A DNA stretch of 64,000 nucleotides from Paenarthrobacter nitroguajacolicus (GCF_007786235.1 NZ_VNFK01000001.1:310001-374000), one strand, 5' to 3'. Counted from the first letter of the stretch, positions 44,820 through 53,838 are shown. Program-made: numbers and translations. Notes: a model not told the origin generated them from the sequence alone.

Positions 44820-45149
44820 TTGCCGTACCAAGGCGGTCCCGCCCAAACCCACAACGCCCAAACCCACAACGCCCAAGCCCACGGCACCCAACCCCAAACT
44901 GCCGCCCGCTCCGTCACGGTGATTCCCGCCGTCGACCTTTACCTCGGCACGGTGACGATCCTGTCCAAGCTGGGCACGGCACGGTTCCGGCATCCGGAGG
45001 CACGACTCATCGCCCGGGCGCTTGCCAAGGCAGTACGACCAACACAATGGTGTGAGGCGTCAGGGACGCTGACGGTGACCGTGGCCGCGGTCGGTAAACG
45101 CGAAGGCCGGCAACGGCACTTCATCTTCCGCCAGGACGGTCAGGCCTAG
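44820..45149 (+). CDS. Small conserved-looking hypothetical protein
   Basis: A 109-residue protein from a TTG start preceded by AAGGAG at 7 bases. The first 30 residues are low-complexity (Gln/Thr/His/Ala repeats, from a 15-bp tandem repeat in the DNA). The remainder, from VTVIPAVDLYLGTVTILSK to RQRHFIFRQDGQA, has normal high-GC codon use and alternating strand and helix character. I do not recognise a family. Its stop shares the palindromic CTAG with the convergent 63-residue gene. Confidence 0.55.
   Translation: MPYQGGPAQTHNAQTHNAQAHGTQPQTAARSVTVIPAVDLYLGTVTILSKLGTARFRHPEARLIARALAKAVRPTQWCEASGTLTVTVAAVGKREGRQRHFIFRQDGQA
44842..44886 (+). repeat. Three tandem 15-bp units inside a small coding region
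   Basis: Units at 44842-44856 and 44857-44871 are identical (CCCAAACCCACAACG); the third (44872-44886) differs at four positions. Being a multiple of three they leave the frame intact and encode a repeated AQTHN-type pentapeptide in the 44820 gene. Likely a slippage-prone low-complexity segment. Confidence 0.85.
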
Positions 45150-45337
45150 ATTTCCTCGTCCTCCTCACGGAATTCCTCGGTTTCATCGAGCGGGACCACA
45201 CGTTCGTCGTCTTCGGGGGCGTCCACTTCCTCCACCCAGGCTTCATCTACTTCCTGGTCTTCGGCGTAGTCGTAGGCCGGGTCTGACTCGATGGTTGTCC
45301 GTTCCGGGTGCTTGGCGTGTGATTCGGTGGTGTCCAT
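45146..45337 (-). CDS. Small highly acidic hypothetical protein
   Basis: A 63-residue protein from ATG 45337, preceded by GGAGG. About one third of the residues are Asp or Glu, clustered as VDEAWVEEVDAPEDDERVVPL and EEFREEDEEI at the C-terminus. It has no membrane segment or recognised domain and is probably disordered. Upstream in-frame sequence to 45430 lacks a ribosome site and differs in composition. Its stop overlaps the end of the convergent 44820 gene. Confidence 0.7.
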   Translation of the reverse strand: MDTTESHAKHPERTTIESDPAYDYAEDQEVDEAWVEEVDAPEDDERVVPLDETEEFREEDEEI

Positions 45338-45569
45338 GGTGCAACCTCCGTCTCGTGGGCCGGTGAAAGCCCGATAACCGATTGCGGGGAGGGTCCCCGC
45401 CCCTGTCCTTCCATCTGAGCACCGGCCCACGCGAGGGTCAAGGAGGGGTTGAAATTACGGTGCACCGAACATTCCAGCTAAGGAATACCAGCCGAAAATC
45501 CCCGTCAATAAGCGGTAGTGTGGGGCGTGCAATGGGGCCGTAACTACCCCACCCAGCACAGGAGACAAA

Positions 45570-46733
45570 GTGCAGATGCACCAGGAATCCCATAACTCGT
45601 CGAGCCCCGCTCCGGACCCCACCCCTGAATCGGCAGCCCCCGAAAACACCGCAGCTTCACCAACGGCATCGGACATCAGGCGCTGGCGGCAGTACCTTGC
45701 CGATGAGCGCGCCGAGGCCGCCGTGTACCGCGAACTCGCCCAGCGACGTGACGGCGAAGAACGCCAGATCCTGCTTGCCTTGGCCGAGGCCGAAGGCAGG
45801 CACGAGGCCCACTGGCTCAAGCTCCTGGGGGAACACGCCGGGATGCCCAAGGCAGCTTCTGCGCGCAGCCAATTCCTGGGGTTCCTGGCCCGGAACTTCG
45901 GCTCCGTCTTTGTCCTCGCGTTGGCCCAGCGCGCCGAAGGCCGCTCCCCTTACGGCACCGAGCCTGCCGCAACCCCGGCCATGGTGGCCGATGAGCAAAT
46001 CCATGAGGAAGTAGTCCGGGGCCTGGCCACGCGTGGACGCAACAGATTGTCCGGCACCTTCCGGGCAGCTGTCTTCGGTGCCAACGACGGCCTGGTGAGC
46101 AACCTGTCGCTGGTCATGGGCATGGCCGCAACCGGCGTACCCAGCCCCGTAGTCCTCATGAGTGGCGTGGCGGGACTCCTGGCGGGTGCATTGTCCATGG
46201 GCGCCGGCGAGTACGTTTCCGTCCGCTCGCAGAGGGAATTGCTGAACGCCACGTTGCCCACGCAGGCCACTCTTACGGCTGCGCCGTCCCTGGACATCGA
46301 ACACAACGAACTGGTCCTGGTGTACCTGGCCCGCGGCATGACCCGGGAAGCCGCCGAACACCGAGCCGCGGAGCGCATGGGCTTGTTCAGCTGCGACTGC
46401 GACCCGAGCCTCTCCCTGCAGCCCGAGAAGCCGCCTGCCGATGAGCACGAATCCGTGGGCTCGGCGTGGGGCGCTGCGCTGTCCAGCTTCTGCTTCTTTG
46501 CCTCGGGCGCCATTGTGCCCATCCTTCCCTTCATTTTCGGCATGACGGGTGTGGCCGCCTTGCTGGTGGCAGGCGTTCTGGTGGGAATAGCGCTGCTGGC
46601 GACCGGCGCCGTCGTTGGCTTGTTGTCCGGAACTTCACCGCTGAGCCGCGGGTTGCGGCAGCTGGCCATTGGGCTGGGAGCCGCCGCTGCCACGTATGGG
46701 CTTGGGCTGGCGTTCGGCGCAGCAATCGTCTGA
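45570..46733 (+). CDS. Ferritin-like domain fused to VIT1/CCC1 metal transporter domain (MbfA-like)
   Basis: A 387-residue fusion. After a disordered Ser/Pro/Ala head of about 35 residues, an erythrin/ferritin-like bundle (DIRRWRQYLADERAEAAVYRELAQRRDGEERQILLALAEAEGRHEAHW) supplies Glu and His ligands; the second half is a five-helix VIT1/CCC1 domain (FRAAVFGANDGLVSNLSLVMGMA, GLLAGALSMGAGEYVSVRSQRELL). Such MbfA-type proteins export iron or manganese and protect against iron-dependent peroxide stress. The GTG start follows AGGAGACAAA. It stands alone, without a recognisable iron or Irr box. Confidence 0.9.
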   Translation: MQMHQESHNSSSPAPDPTPESAAPENTAASPTASDIRRWRQYLADERAEAAVYRELAQRRDGEERQILLALAEAEGRHEAHWLKLLGEHAGMPKAASARSQFLGFLARNFGSVFVLALAQRAEGRSPYGTEPAATPAMVADEQIHEEVVRGLATRGRNRLSGTFRAAVFGANDGLVSNLSLVMGMAATGVPSPVVLMSGVAGLLAGALSMGAGEYVSVRSQRELLNATLPTQATLTAAPSLDIEHNELVLVYLARGMTREAAEHRAAERMGLFSCDCDPSLSLQPEKPPADEHESVGSAWGAALSSFCFFASGAIVPILPFIFGMTGVAALLVAGVLVGIALLATGAVVGLLSGTSPLSRGLRQLAIGLGAAAATYGLGLAFGAAIV

Positions 46734-46818
46734 GTTTGGTCGGCTCAGTCCGCAGACCGTAATGTTGGTTCGTCCTCCGCGCTGCCCCGCGTGACCGGGG
46801 CATGAGGAATGGAGAACC

Positions 46819-47712
46819 GTGGACTCGGAGCGGGAAGCAACGCGTGCGCCAAAGCACCGGCGCACAGGATTCGCTTGGCGCGTCCTCCGCGGCGTCCTCA
46901 TGGCCGGCATCGCTGCGGTGATCGCCGTCCTGGTGAGCGGTTTCCTGCACGGCGACCCTCGCATCACCGCACTCTTCCCGGGCGTCAGCGCGCCGGGCCT
47001 CCCGCAGGGCGGGCAGCCCCAACCGGTACCTGCGCGCGCCACTGACGCCCCACCCCCGGGCCTGGAGGAAGCCGATGCCCCGCTGGCCTCACCGCCCGCT
47101 CCCGCGGTAACCAACGATTCGTACAAGTTCCTGGCCACGAACGACGACGGCACTCCCGTGGGGTACTCCCCTTGCCGGCCGCTTCACTACGTGGTGAACA
47201 AAGCGTCCGCGCCCGAAGGTTCAGATGCCCTGCTGGCCACGGCGATCGCCAACGTCTCCGCCGCTTCGGGAATCCAGTTTGTTGACGACGGCACCACGGA
47301 CGAGCTGCCCGTGGACAGGCGCGAGCCGTACCAACCGTCCAAGTACGGCGACCGCTGGGCTCCGTTGCTGATTTCCTGGACCACGCCGGAAGCAGTCCCG
47401 GCGCTGGCCGACTCGGTGATCGGTACCGGCGGCAGCACCATGTACTCCCTCAACAACGGGCCCAAAAGCTACATCAGCGGCAGCCTGGAACTCGACACCC
47501 CGCAGGTGGCCGAGTTGCTCGCCAACGAGGAAGGCGCCGACTACGTCCTGGCAGTCATCCAGCACGAGCTGGGACACGTCATGGGATTGGACCATGTGGA
47601 TGACCCCGTCCAACTCATGTATCCGGAAATTGGCGCGCCGGACGGACTCGCTGCGGGAGACCTGAACGGCCTGCACCTCCTCTCCGCGGCGCCCTGCCGC
47701 AAAGACATCTAG
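46819..47712 (+). CDS. Membrane-anchored matrixin-like zinc metalloprotease
   Basis: A 297-residue protein with one N-terminal membrane helix (VLMAGIAAVIAVLVSGFL, about 27-44) preceded by Arg/Lys, so the rest faces outward. A Pro/Gln/Ala linker leads to a catalytic domain with VIQHELGHVMGLDHVDDPVQLMYPE: the HExxHxxGxxH zinc motif followed by an LMYP Met-turn of the metzincin/matrixin class. Cysteines in SPCRPLHYVV and AAPCRKDI may form a disulfide. A tandem paralogue follows after 133 bp. Substrates are unknown. Confidence 0.88.
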   Translation: MDSEREATRAPKHRRTGFAWRVLRGVLMAGIAAVIAVLVSGFLHGDPRITALFPGVSAPGLPQGGQPQPVPARATDAPPPGLEEADAPLASPPAPAVTNDSYKFLATNDDGTPVGYSPCRPLHYVVNKASAPEGSDALLATAIANVSAASGIQFVDDGTTDELPVDRREPYQPSKYGDRWAPLLISWTTPEAVPALADSVIGTGGSTMYSLNNGPKSYISGSLELDTPQVAELLANEEGADYVLAVIQHELGHVMGLDHVDDPVQLMYPEIGAPDGLAAGDLNGLHLLSAAPCRKDI

Positions 47713-47845
47713 GCGCGTCCCTTTCCGGTAGTCCCACCTTCCAGCAGTTGCGCCATGGACTCGCAGCGGCGACGGACCTATGCTGGCGAATACGGCCGAC
47801 GGCGGCGCCCCACCTCCCGTCGCAGCCGCCACGTCAGGGGGTTCC

Positions 47846-48781
47846 ATGGAACCTTATGGGTCGTCCAAGTGGCCAGACCCTGATCCCCCTCGGCCTCATT
47901 ACCTGCCTGCCGTCCCCCGTCCACCGGATCCTCCGCCCACCCGGGAGCCCATCAAGCACAGCAGCATCGCAGCCATCGTGTTCCTGCTGGGAATCCTTGG
48001 CCTGGTCTGCGCCGGAGCCTACTTCAGCGGTGAACTGCAACAATTTCTGTCCGGATCATCGGCCACACAGAGCCAACCGGCCCGGCCTGGGCTGGTGCCG
48101 TTCGGCCAGCGCCAGGACCCCTTGCCCGGACTTGAAGAAGCTGACGCGCCACTGGGCACCCCGGCACCTTTGAACCGGACCAGTGGCTCGTACAAGTTCC
48201 TTGCCGTCAAGGAAGATGGAACACCGCTGGCGTACTCGCCTTGCAGGCCCATCCACTACGTCGTGAATTCGGATCTGGCTCCCCCGTCATGGCAGCCCCT
48301 GGTGGACGAAGCCATCAGGCGGGCCAGCGTGGCCACGGGGTTGAGGTTCATCTATGACGGACCCACGTCCGAGGTGCCCTCCACCAACAGGTCCGGCTAC
48401 CAACCCGACAGATACGGGGATCGATGGGCTCCAGTCCTCATAGCCTGGAGCACCCCCGAACAAGTGCCCCGCTTGACCGGCCAGACCGTGGGCCTGGGTG
48501 GAAGCTCCTCGATTGGCCTGAGCAATGGCTACAAGGCCTACGTGACCGGCACCGTGTCCTTGGATGCTCCCCAGTTCGCCGGGATTGTGGATACCTCCAG
48601 CGGCGAAGAGGTAGGCGTGGCTGTCATCATGCATGAGTTGGGGCATCTCTTGGGCCTGGACCATGTGGATGATCCGCGGCAGCTGATGTTCGGCGAAGCC
48701 TCATGGGTCCGCGAATACGCAGCCGGCGACAGAACCGGCCTGGCCCAGCTGGGCATGGGTCCCTGCAGCAAGGACTTCTGA
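47846..48781 (+). CDS. Membrane-anchored matrixin-like zinc metalloprotease, tandem paralogue
   Basis: A 311-residue paralogue of the preceding protein. A Pro-rich cytoplasmic head leads into one membrane helix (IAAIVFLLGILGLVCAGAYFSG), then the shared linker signature LPGLEEADAPLGTP and the catalytic domain with MHELGHLLGLDHVDDPRQLMFGE, again HExxHxxGxxH plus a Met-turn. ATG 47846 follows AGGGGG at four bases; an in-frame ATG at 47780 lacks a ribosome site. Strong similarity in the catalytic halves and difference in the N-terminal halves point to duplication followed by divergence of the anchor. Confidence 0.87.
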   Translation: MEPYGSSKWPDPDPPRPHYLPAVPRPPDPPPTREPIKHSSIAAIVFLLGILGLVCAGAYFSGELQQFLSGSSATQSQPARPGLVPFGQRQDPLPGLEEADAPLGTPAPLNRTSGSYKFLAVKEDGTPLAYSPCRPIHYVVNSDLAPPSWQPLVDEAIRRASVATGLRFIYDGPTSEVPSTNRSGYQPDRYGDRWAPVLIAWSTPEQVPRLTGQTVGLGGSSSIGLSNGYKAYVTGTVSLDAPQFAGIVDTSSGEEVGVAVIMHELGHLLGLDHVDDPRQLMFGEASWVREYAAGDRTGLAQLGMGPCSKDF

Positions 48782-48792
48782 CGGCCGCCGGA

Positions 48793-49926
48793 CTACCCTG
48801 ACACTACAGCGAGCGCTTCCTCCACACTGTCCACCAGGAAAATCCTGTCCGCCATGGGCTTTCCTGCGGCGAGGCTTTGCAGCATGGGCCAGGCCGGGAA
48901 CGTCCGCTCCCAATGTTCCCTCCCCACCAACACCATGGGAGTGATCGTCTCAGGCGCCCCGTAGTAGTTCTCGCAGGCGTCCTGGAAGATCTCCTGCACC
49001 GTACCGGCGGCACCCGGCAGGAAGACGATCCCGCCCTTGCAGAGCTCCAGCAGGATGGCTTCCCTGGTGGCGTTGGCGAAGTACTTGGCGATGTGGGTGG
49101 CGAACAGGTTGGGCGGTTCGTGTCCGTAGAACCACGTGGGAATGCCGAGCGTCGGGGTACCCTCCGGATGGCTTTCGACGACGGCAGCCGCCTGGCGCGC
49201 CCAGGCCGTCACCGAAGGCCTGAACCCCGGCACTGCGGCGAGCGCTTCCAGCGCGGCTGCGGAGCCGGCGTCGGGCAGTCCGCTCAAGTAGGCGCCCATG
49301 TTGGCCGCTTCCATGGCTCCTGGTCCGCCGCCCGTGGCTACGGCGAAGCCGGACCGCGCCAACAACCGGCCCAGGCGCGCGGCGTCCGCGAACTCTCGTG
49401 TACCGCGCTGGGCGGCATGTCCGCCCATGACGCCCACTATCTTTGTCCCGGCGAGCGCGCCGTGGTCCAGCAGTTCGTCCAGGGCATCGCCGATTGCGTG
49501 ATCGTGCAGCGCAGCTGCGAGGGTGGCGTCCAGGTTGCCCCGTTGGCCGGGCAGGATGCTCCACTGGTAGACCTGTGCGTCGAGGGTGGATTCGTACTCC
49601 GTGGAAGAGATGTCCGGGTAGAGTTCGGCGGCGGTGTACAGGCTGCCCCGGTACGGGTTGAAGGGAATTCCGTGCAGCGTGGGAAAGAGGAGCGCACCAC
49701 GGCGGCGCAGGCTCTCTTCCACGCCGTCGTCGAACGTGCACCCCAGGAAGATGGCACCCTGGGCGTCCAAGGCCTTCAGTTCCCTTGAGTGGCCGCGAAG
49801 GTCCAGGGACTGGGCACGCCACCCGTTCATGGAATCGGCGCCGGCGGTGACCAGCTGGTCAAAGTGGACCACGGTTTCGACGTCGAGCGTCCGCGGACTC
49901 GGGTTCAAGGCTCCGGTGCGATTCAT
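48793..49926 (-). CDS. LOG-family (lysine decarboxylase-like Rossmann) protein
   Basis: A 377-residue protein. The C-terminal 220 residues hold the LOG fold: IVGVMGGHAAQRG, FAVATGGGPGAMEAANMGAYLSG and GIVFLPGAAGTVQEIFQDACENYYG, which corresponds to the PGGxGTxxE motif with AA in place of the glycine. LOG proteins cleave ribose 5-phosphate from nucleotides; some make cytokinins. The N-terminal 150 residues (TLDVETVVHFDQLVTAGADSMNGWRAQSLDL onward) are extra and unlike small LOG proteins. The ATG at 49926 is chosen; the longer upstream frame crosses the divergent gene. Confidence 0.85.
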   Translation of the reverse strand: MNRTGALNPSPRTLDVETVVHFDQLVTAGADSMNGWRAQSLDLRGHSRELKALDAQGAIFLGCTFDDGVEESLRRRGALLFPTLHGIPFNPYRGSLYTAAELYPDISSTEYESTLDAQVYQWSILPGQRGNLDATLAAALHDHAIGDALDELLDHGALAGTKIVGVMGGHAAQRGTREFADAARLGRLLARSGFAVATGGGPGAMEAANMGAYLSGLPDAGSAAALEALAAVPGFRPSVTAWARQAAAVVESHPEGTPTLGIPTWFYGHEPPNLFATHIAKYFANATREAILLELCKGGIVFLPGAAGTVQEIFQDACENYYGAPETITPMVLVGREHWERTFPAWPMLQSLAAGKPMADRIFLVDSVEEALAVVSG

Positions 49927-49987
49927 GGTTTCAGCGTAGTAGCGCGGCCGTTTGTGTGCGGGGCATCGGAGCGGTGCATCATGAAGC

Positions 49988-50779
49988 ATGAAGAGTTCAG
50001 ATGATGTACGCCCGCGCATCGGTGTCCCGGTCCGCCTGAGCAGTTCGGATACCCCGGACGCCCGGGTGGGTGAAGCCAACGAGCTCTTCACCTTCATCGT
50101 GGACCTGCTCCGCGAAGCGGGTGCGCGGCCAGTGCTGCTGACCCCGGTTTCTGCGGACAGTGCCGGGCGGCTGGCCACGGAGATGAAAACGCTCGACGGC
50201 GTGCTGCTTCCGGGAGGAGGCGACCTCGATCCCCGCCTCTACGGGCAGGACCCGGACGAATCACTGTACGACGTGAACCCGGAGCAGGATCACCTGGACA
50301 TGGACGTTGCCCGCGCAACCATCGATGCCGGGTTGCCGCTATTGGGCGTCTGCCGTGGCCACCAACTGTTGAATGTGCTGTACGGCGGAACGCTGATCCA
50401 GGATATGCAACCGTCCGTGGTGAACCACAACGGCTTGGATCCGCACCGCCCCAACGCCAGCGAATGGGCCTGGCATGACGTGCTCCTCTCTGCCGGTTCC
50501 AAGACCGCCGCGCTGTACGACTCGCCGGCCGGGACCACCATCAAGATCGCTTCGGGACACCATCAGGCAGTGGCCAGGGTGGGCGAAGGACTCAGGGTCA
50601 CTGCACTTGCCGATGATGGGACCGTGGAGGCGCTGGAAGACCCCTCGCGGTGGGTGGTGTCCGTGCAGTGGCATCCGGAGGCGGCCCAGCTTCCTGATTT
50701 CGAGCGGTTGATGCCGTTCAAGAATTTCGTGAAGGCGTGCCAGCCCCCTACCCAGGATGTGGGCCGAGGAGTACAGTAG
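49988..50779 (+). CDS. Gamma-glutamyl-GABA hydrolase-like class I glutamine amidotransferase (PuuD type)
   Basis: A 263-residue class I amidotransferase-fold hydrolase. The nucleophile is the cysteine of LLGVCRGHQLLNVLYGG; the His and Glu of the triad are in VSVQWHPEAAQL. SGHHQAVARVG and LDGVLLPGGGDLDPRLYG match the PuuD family, which frees GABA from gamma-glutamyl-GABA in putrescine use. It is distant from the PuuR-like regulator at 42181 and may be independent. GGAG (49968-49971) is better placed for an ATG at 49981 that opens a seven-codon out-of-frame reading frame than for this ATG, so translation could be coupled or throttled. Confidence 0.9.
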   Translation: MKSSDDVRPRIGVPVRLSSSDTPDARVGEANELFTFIVDLLREAGARPVLLTPVSADSAGRLATEMKTLDGVLLPGGGDLDPRLYGQDPDESLYDVNPEQDHLDMDVARATIDAGLPLLGVCRGHQLLNVLYGGTLIQDMQPSVVNHNGLDPHRPNASEWAWHDVLLSAGSKTAALYDSPAGTTIKIASGHHQAVARVGEGLRVTALADDGTVEALEDPSRWVVSVQWHPEAAQLPDFERLMPFKNFVKACQPPTQDVGRGVQ

Positions 50780-50904
50780 CGCTCACTGCATCGCTTTCAG
50801 CCGTCTGGGAGTACTGCAGGGCATCACTCTTTCCAAAATGACGTCCGGGGGGCGTCGTAAGTTTGCCGGCTGGGGGGCCCAACATCTGCTCAAGGAGCAT
50901 GGTT

Positions 50905-53838
50905 GTGGACCGTCCAAAATACGTTCGTCGTCATCCTCGTCATAAGACCCGATCCCCGCTCTTCAGCATCCGATCCTTCTCCAAACGCGTCCTTGGCATT
51001 CTCCTTGGGACAGCTTTGGTTTCCGGCGGACTCATCACTTCTACGGCAATCCCTGCAGCGGCCGCAGTTCCGCCCTGCGCCGGAACCGGCGGGGCCATGC
51101 AGATCGTGGCCCACACGGATGATGACCTGCTCTTCCTCAGTCCGGACTTCATGAGGGACATCCAAGCCAAGCGCTGCGTCCAAACGGTGTTCGCTACGGC
51201 GGGCGAGGCCGGTGAGGGAGCCACCTACTGGCGGAGCCTTGAATCCGGAATCCAGGCCAGCTACGCCAAAATGGCCGGTGTCGCCAATACGTGGACGACG
51301 TCCGATGCCGGGGTCCCGGGCCGTCCCTTGACCATGCGCACACTGACGGGCGCCCCCAACGTTTCGGTGGTGTACATGCGCCTGCCGGACGGCTTCCCCA
51401 ACGGCTTGGGCAGCGCCGCCTACAACAGCCAGAGCATCCTCAAGCTGTGGGACGGACGCCTGTCCTCCATCCGCCCGGTGGATAACGCAGCAACGTTCAC
51501 CAAATCCCAGTTCCAGTCCGCGCTCAACCGTCTGGTGGCCAACTTCCAGCCAACGACGTTCCGCACCCAGGATTGGACCGGCAACTTCAACACCCCCTAC
51601 GACCACAGCGACCACTGGGCCACCGCCAAGTTCGCCCAGCTTGCGACGCGCAGCTACACCGGTCCCCACACGTCCCTGGCCTACGACGCCTACGTCATTG
51701 ACGAGTATGCCCAGAACGTGACCGGGGCCGAACTCACGGCCAAAGTGGACACGTTTGTCCGGTTCGCCGATTTCGACATGTACGTTTGCAGCAGCCCGGG
51801 CGAAGGGTGCCCTGATTCGCCCTACGACGAATGGCTGAAACGGCAATACATCACAGCCATCGAATGGGTGGGAAATGCCGCCAAATCGGCAGGCACTACC
51901 GTCACGGCATCATCGCAGAAGGCAACAGCCCAGAGTCCGGAGAAGGTCCGGGACGGTTACCACTGGGGCGCTCCCATGGACGCCACCCGTGAGTGGGTTT
52001 CAGCCGGCGAGAAAGCAGGAAGCTGGATCCAGTACACCTTCTCCCCCACACGGACCATCAACGCCGTCACGCTGTCCGATCGCCCGCTCCTCACCGATCA
52101 GATCACCGGTGGCAACCTGCAGTTCTCCGATGGCAGCACGGTGCCCGTGCCCGCCCTGCCCAACAACGGCTCCGGCCTCACTATCAACTTCCCTGCCAAG
52201 ACAGTCAGCTCCGTCAGGCTCAACATCACGTCGGTGAGTTCCGGGACCACCAATGCGGGCTTGGCCGAGTTCGAGGCCTACCTCGGAACGGATAACGTGG
52301 CACCGGTGGTCACGCCCGCTCCTCCAGGCGGAACCTACGCCGTGGGTCAGACCGTCACCCTCACAGCCAACGAGACCGCGACGATCTACTACACCACCAA
52401 CGGCAGCACTCCAACCACGGCCAGCAGCAAGTACACCGCTCCGCTGACCCTAAGCGGTCCGCTGACCCTGAAGTACTTCGCCGTGGACGCCGCGAACAAC
52501 TCGTCCTCCGTGGTCACCCAGACCTATTCCACGGGTCCGGACGTCACCAAGCCCGTGGTCACAGCCAATCCAGTCAGCGGCGCCTATGCACCCGGCACCA
52601 CTGTCACGTTGACTGCCAACGAACCGGCGGAAATCCGCTACACCACGGATGGCACCGACCCGTTGACCGCCGGCCTTCTTTACAGCACGGCCATACCGTT
52701 CAACGGTCCCGGACCCATGACGTTGAAGTACTTTGCCCGGGACACTGCAGGAAACGTTTCCGAGGTTGCGACGCAGACCTATACCGTCCCGCCGGATACG
52801 GCTGCTCCCACGGTCACGGCCAACCCCACTGGCCGTGCCTTGGCCAGCGGCGCCACCATTGCATTGTCCGCCAACGAACCTGCCGCCATTTACTACACCA
52901 CTAACGGCAGTGCACCGACGGCCACGGAGTCGGCCACCAACTTCAGGTACAACGCTGCCGCACCCATCACCATGGGCAGCTCCACCTTGGTGCTCAAGTA
53001 CATCGGCGTGGATACTGCCGGCAACACATCGGCCGTAGGCACCCAGACCTATACCGTGCCCGCAGCCGGACCGCCGTCGGCCCATGACTTCAACGGGGAC
53101 GGCCGCGCTGATGTCTTGGCGGCCGATACGGCCGGCAACCTGTACTTGTACCCCGGCAACGGCACGGGCGGGCTCCTTCCACGCCAAGTAGCCCTGGCCG
53201 CTCCGGCCTGGTCAACCATCACGGACACAGTTACTCCCGGGGACTTCAACAGGGACGGCAAGCCTGATCTGTTGGCCCGGGCGGGCGACATCCTGTGGTT
53301 CTACCCTGGTGACGGTGCCGGCAGCTTCGGTGCGCGGACACAGGTCAGCACCGGCTGGAGCACCATGACACAGCTCTTCTCCCCGGGCGACTTCAGCGGT
53401 GACGGCATCCCTGACTTCATCGGCCGCCGAAGCAATGGCGAGCTCCGATTGTATGAAGGCAACGGCACCGGAGGGCAGCGTACGCCGTACACGGTGGGTT
53501 GGGGTTGGGACGTCATGAACGCCATCTTCAGCACCGGCGATTTCAACGGTGACGGCAAGGGAGATGTACTGGCGCGGCGTACCGACACAGGCGCATTATG
53601 GCTATATCCGGGCAATGGAACCGGGGGCTGGCTGCAGTGGACGCAGATTGGGGCGGGCTGGGGAACCCGGACTGCGCTCGCCGGACCACGGGACCTTGAC
53701 GGCGACGGTAAGAACGACGTCGTGGGCCGCATCGGAGACACTTTGTGGCTGTATCCCGGATCGGGAGGCGGAACGCTCACCAACGTGCCGCCGATCAGCC
53801 TCGGCACCGGCTGGCAGGCCATGAAAGTCATCGGCTAG
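50905..53838 (+). CDS. Secreted multidomain protein: PIG-L deacetylase, Ig/CHB_HEX-like repeats, FG-GAP repeats
   Basis: A 977-residue exported protein. A basic head and hydrophobic segment end in AIPAAAA (signal peptide, about 29-52). A PIG-L-type deacetylase domain follows (about 60-310): VAHTDDDLLFLS stands for the usual AHPDDE and YDHSDHWATAKFA gives the HxDH part. Next come a discoidin-like domain (about 330-465), three homologous 85-residue CHB_HEX_C-type repeats with IYYTTNGS/RYTTDGT cores (about 470-725) and five FG-GAP repeats with DFNGDGK-type calcium loops (about 728-977). GTG 50905 is seven bases after AAGGAG. It likely deacetylates extracellular N-acetyl-sugars, perhaps peptidoglycan or a glycan. 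Confidence 0.88.
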   Translation: MDRPKYVRRHPRHKTRSPLFSIRSFSKRVLGILLGTALVSGGLITSTAIPAAAAVPPCAGTGGAMQIVAHTDDDLLFLSPDFMRDIQAKRCVQTVFATAGEAGEGATYWRSLESGIQASYAKMAGVANTWTTSDAGVPGRPLTMRTLTGAPNVSVVYMRLPDGFPNGLGSAAYNSQSILKLWDGRLSSIRPVDNAATFTKSQFQSALNRLVANFQPTTFRTQDWTGNFNTPYDHSDHWATAKFAQLATRSYTGPHTSLAYDAYVIDEYAQNVTGAELTAKVDTFVRFADFDMYVCSSPGEGCPDSPYDEWLKRQYITAIEWVGNAAKSAGTTVTASSQKATAQSPEKVRDGYHWGAPMDATREWVSAGEKAGSWIQYTFSPTRTINAVTLSDRPLLTDQITGGNLQFSDGSTVPVPALPNNGSGLTINFPAKTVSSVRLNITSVSSGTTNAGLAEFEAYLGTDNVAPVVTPAPPGGTYAVGQTVTLTANETATIYYTTNGSTPTTASSKYTAPLTLSGPLTLKYFAVDAANNSSSVVTQTYSTGPDVTKPVVTANPVSGAYAPGTTVTLTANEPAEIRYTTDGTDPLTAGLLYSTAIPFNGPGPMTLKYFARDTAGNVSEVATQTYTVPPDTAAPTVTANPTGRALASGATIALSANEPAAIYYTTNGSAPTATESATNFRYNAAAPITMGSSTLVLKYIGVDTAGNTSAVGTQTYTVPAAGPPSAHDFNGDGRADVLAADTAGNLYLYPGNGTGGLLPRQVALAAPAWSTITDTVTPGDFNRDGKPDLLARAGDILWFYPGDGAGSFGARTQVSTGWSTMTQLFSPGDFSGDGIPDFIGRRSNGELRLYEGNGTGGQRTPYTVGWGWDVMNAIFSTGDFNGDGKGDVLARRTDTGALWLYPGNGTGGWLQWTQIGAGWGTRTALAGPRDLDGDGKNDVVGRIGDTLWLYPGSGGGTLTNVPPISLGTGWQAMKVIG

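Noticed and set aside
44605..44922. A 105-codon plus-strand frame with PKPTTPKPTT repeats
   Set aside because: It overlaps the better supported 44820 gene in another frame, has no good ribosome site and its non-repeat part has poor codon use.
44310..45047. A 245-codon minus-strand frame with Gly-Leu-Val and PDTSL repeats
   Set aside because: The repeats are the reverse reading of the 15-bp tandem units and the GTCGGGTA-like repeats; it overlaps the symporter gene and lacks a ribosome site.
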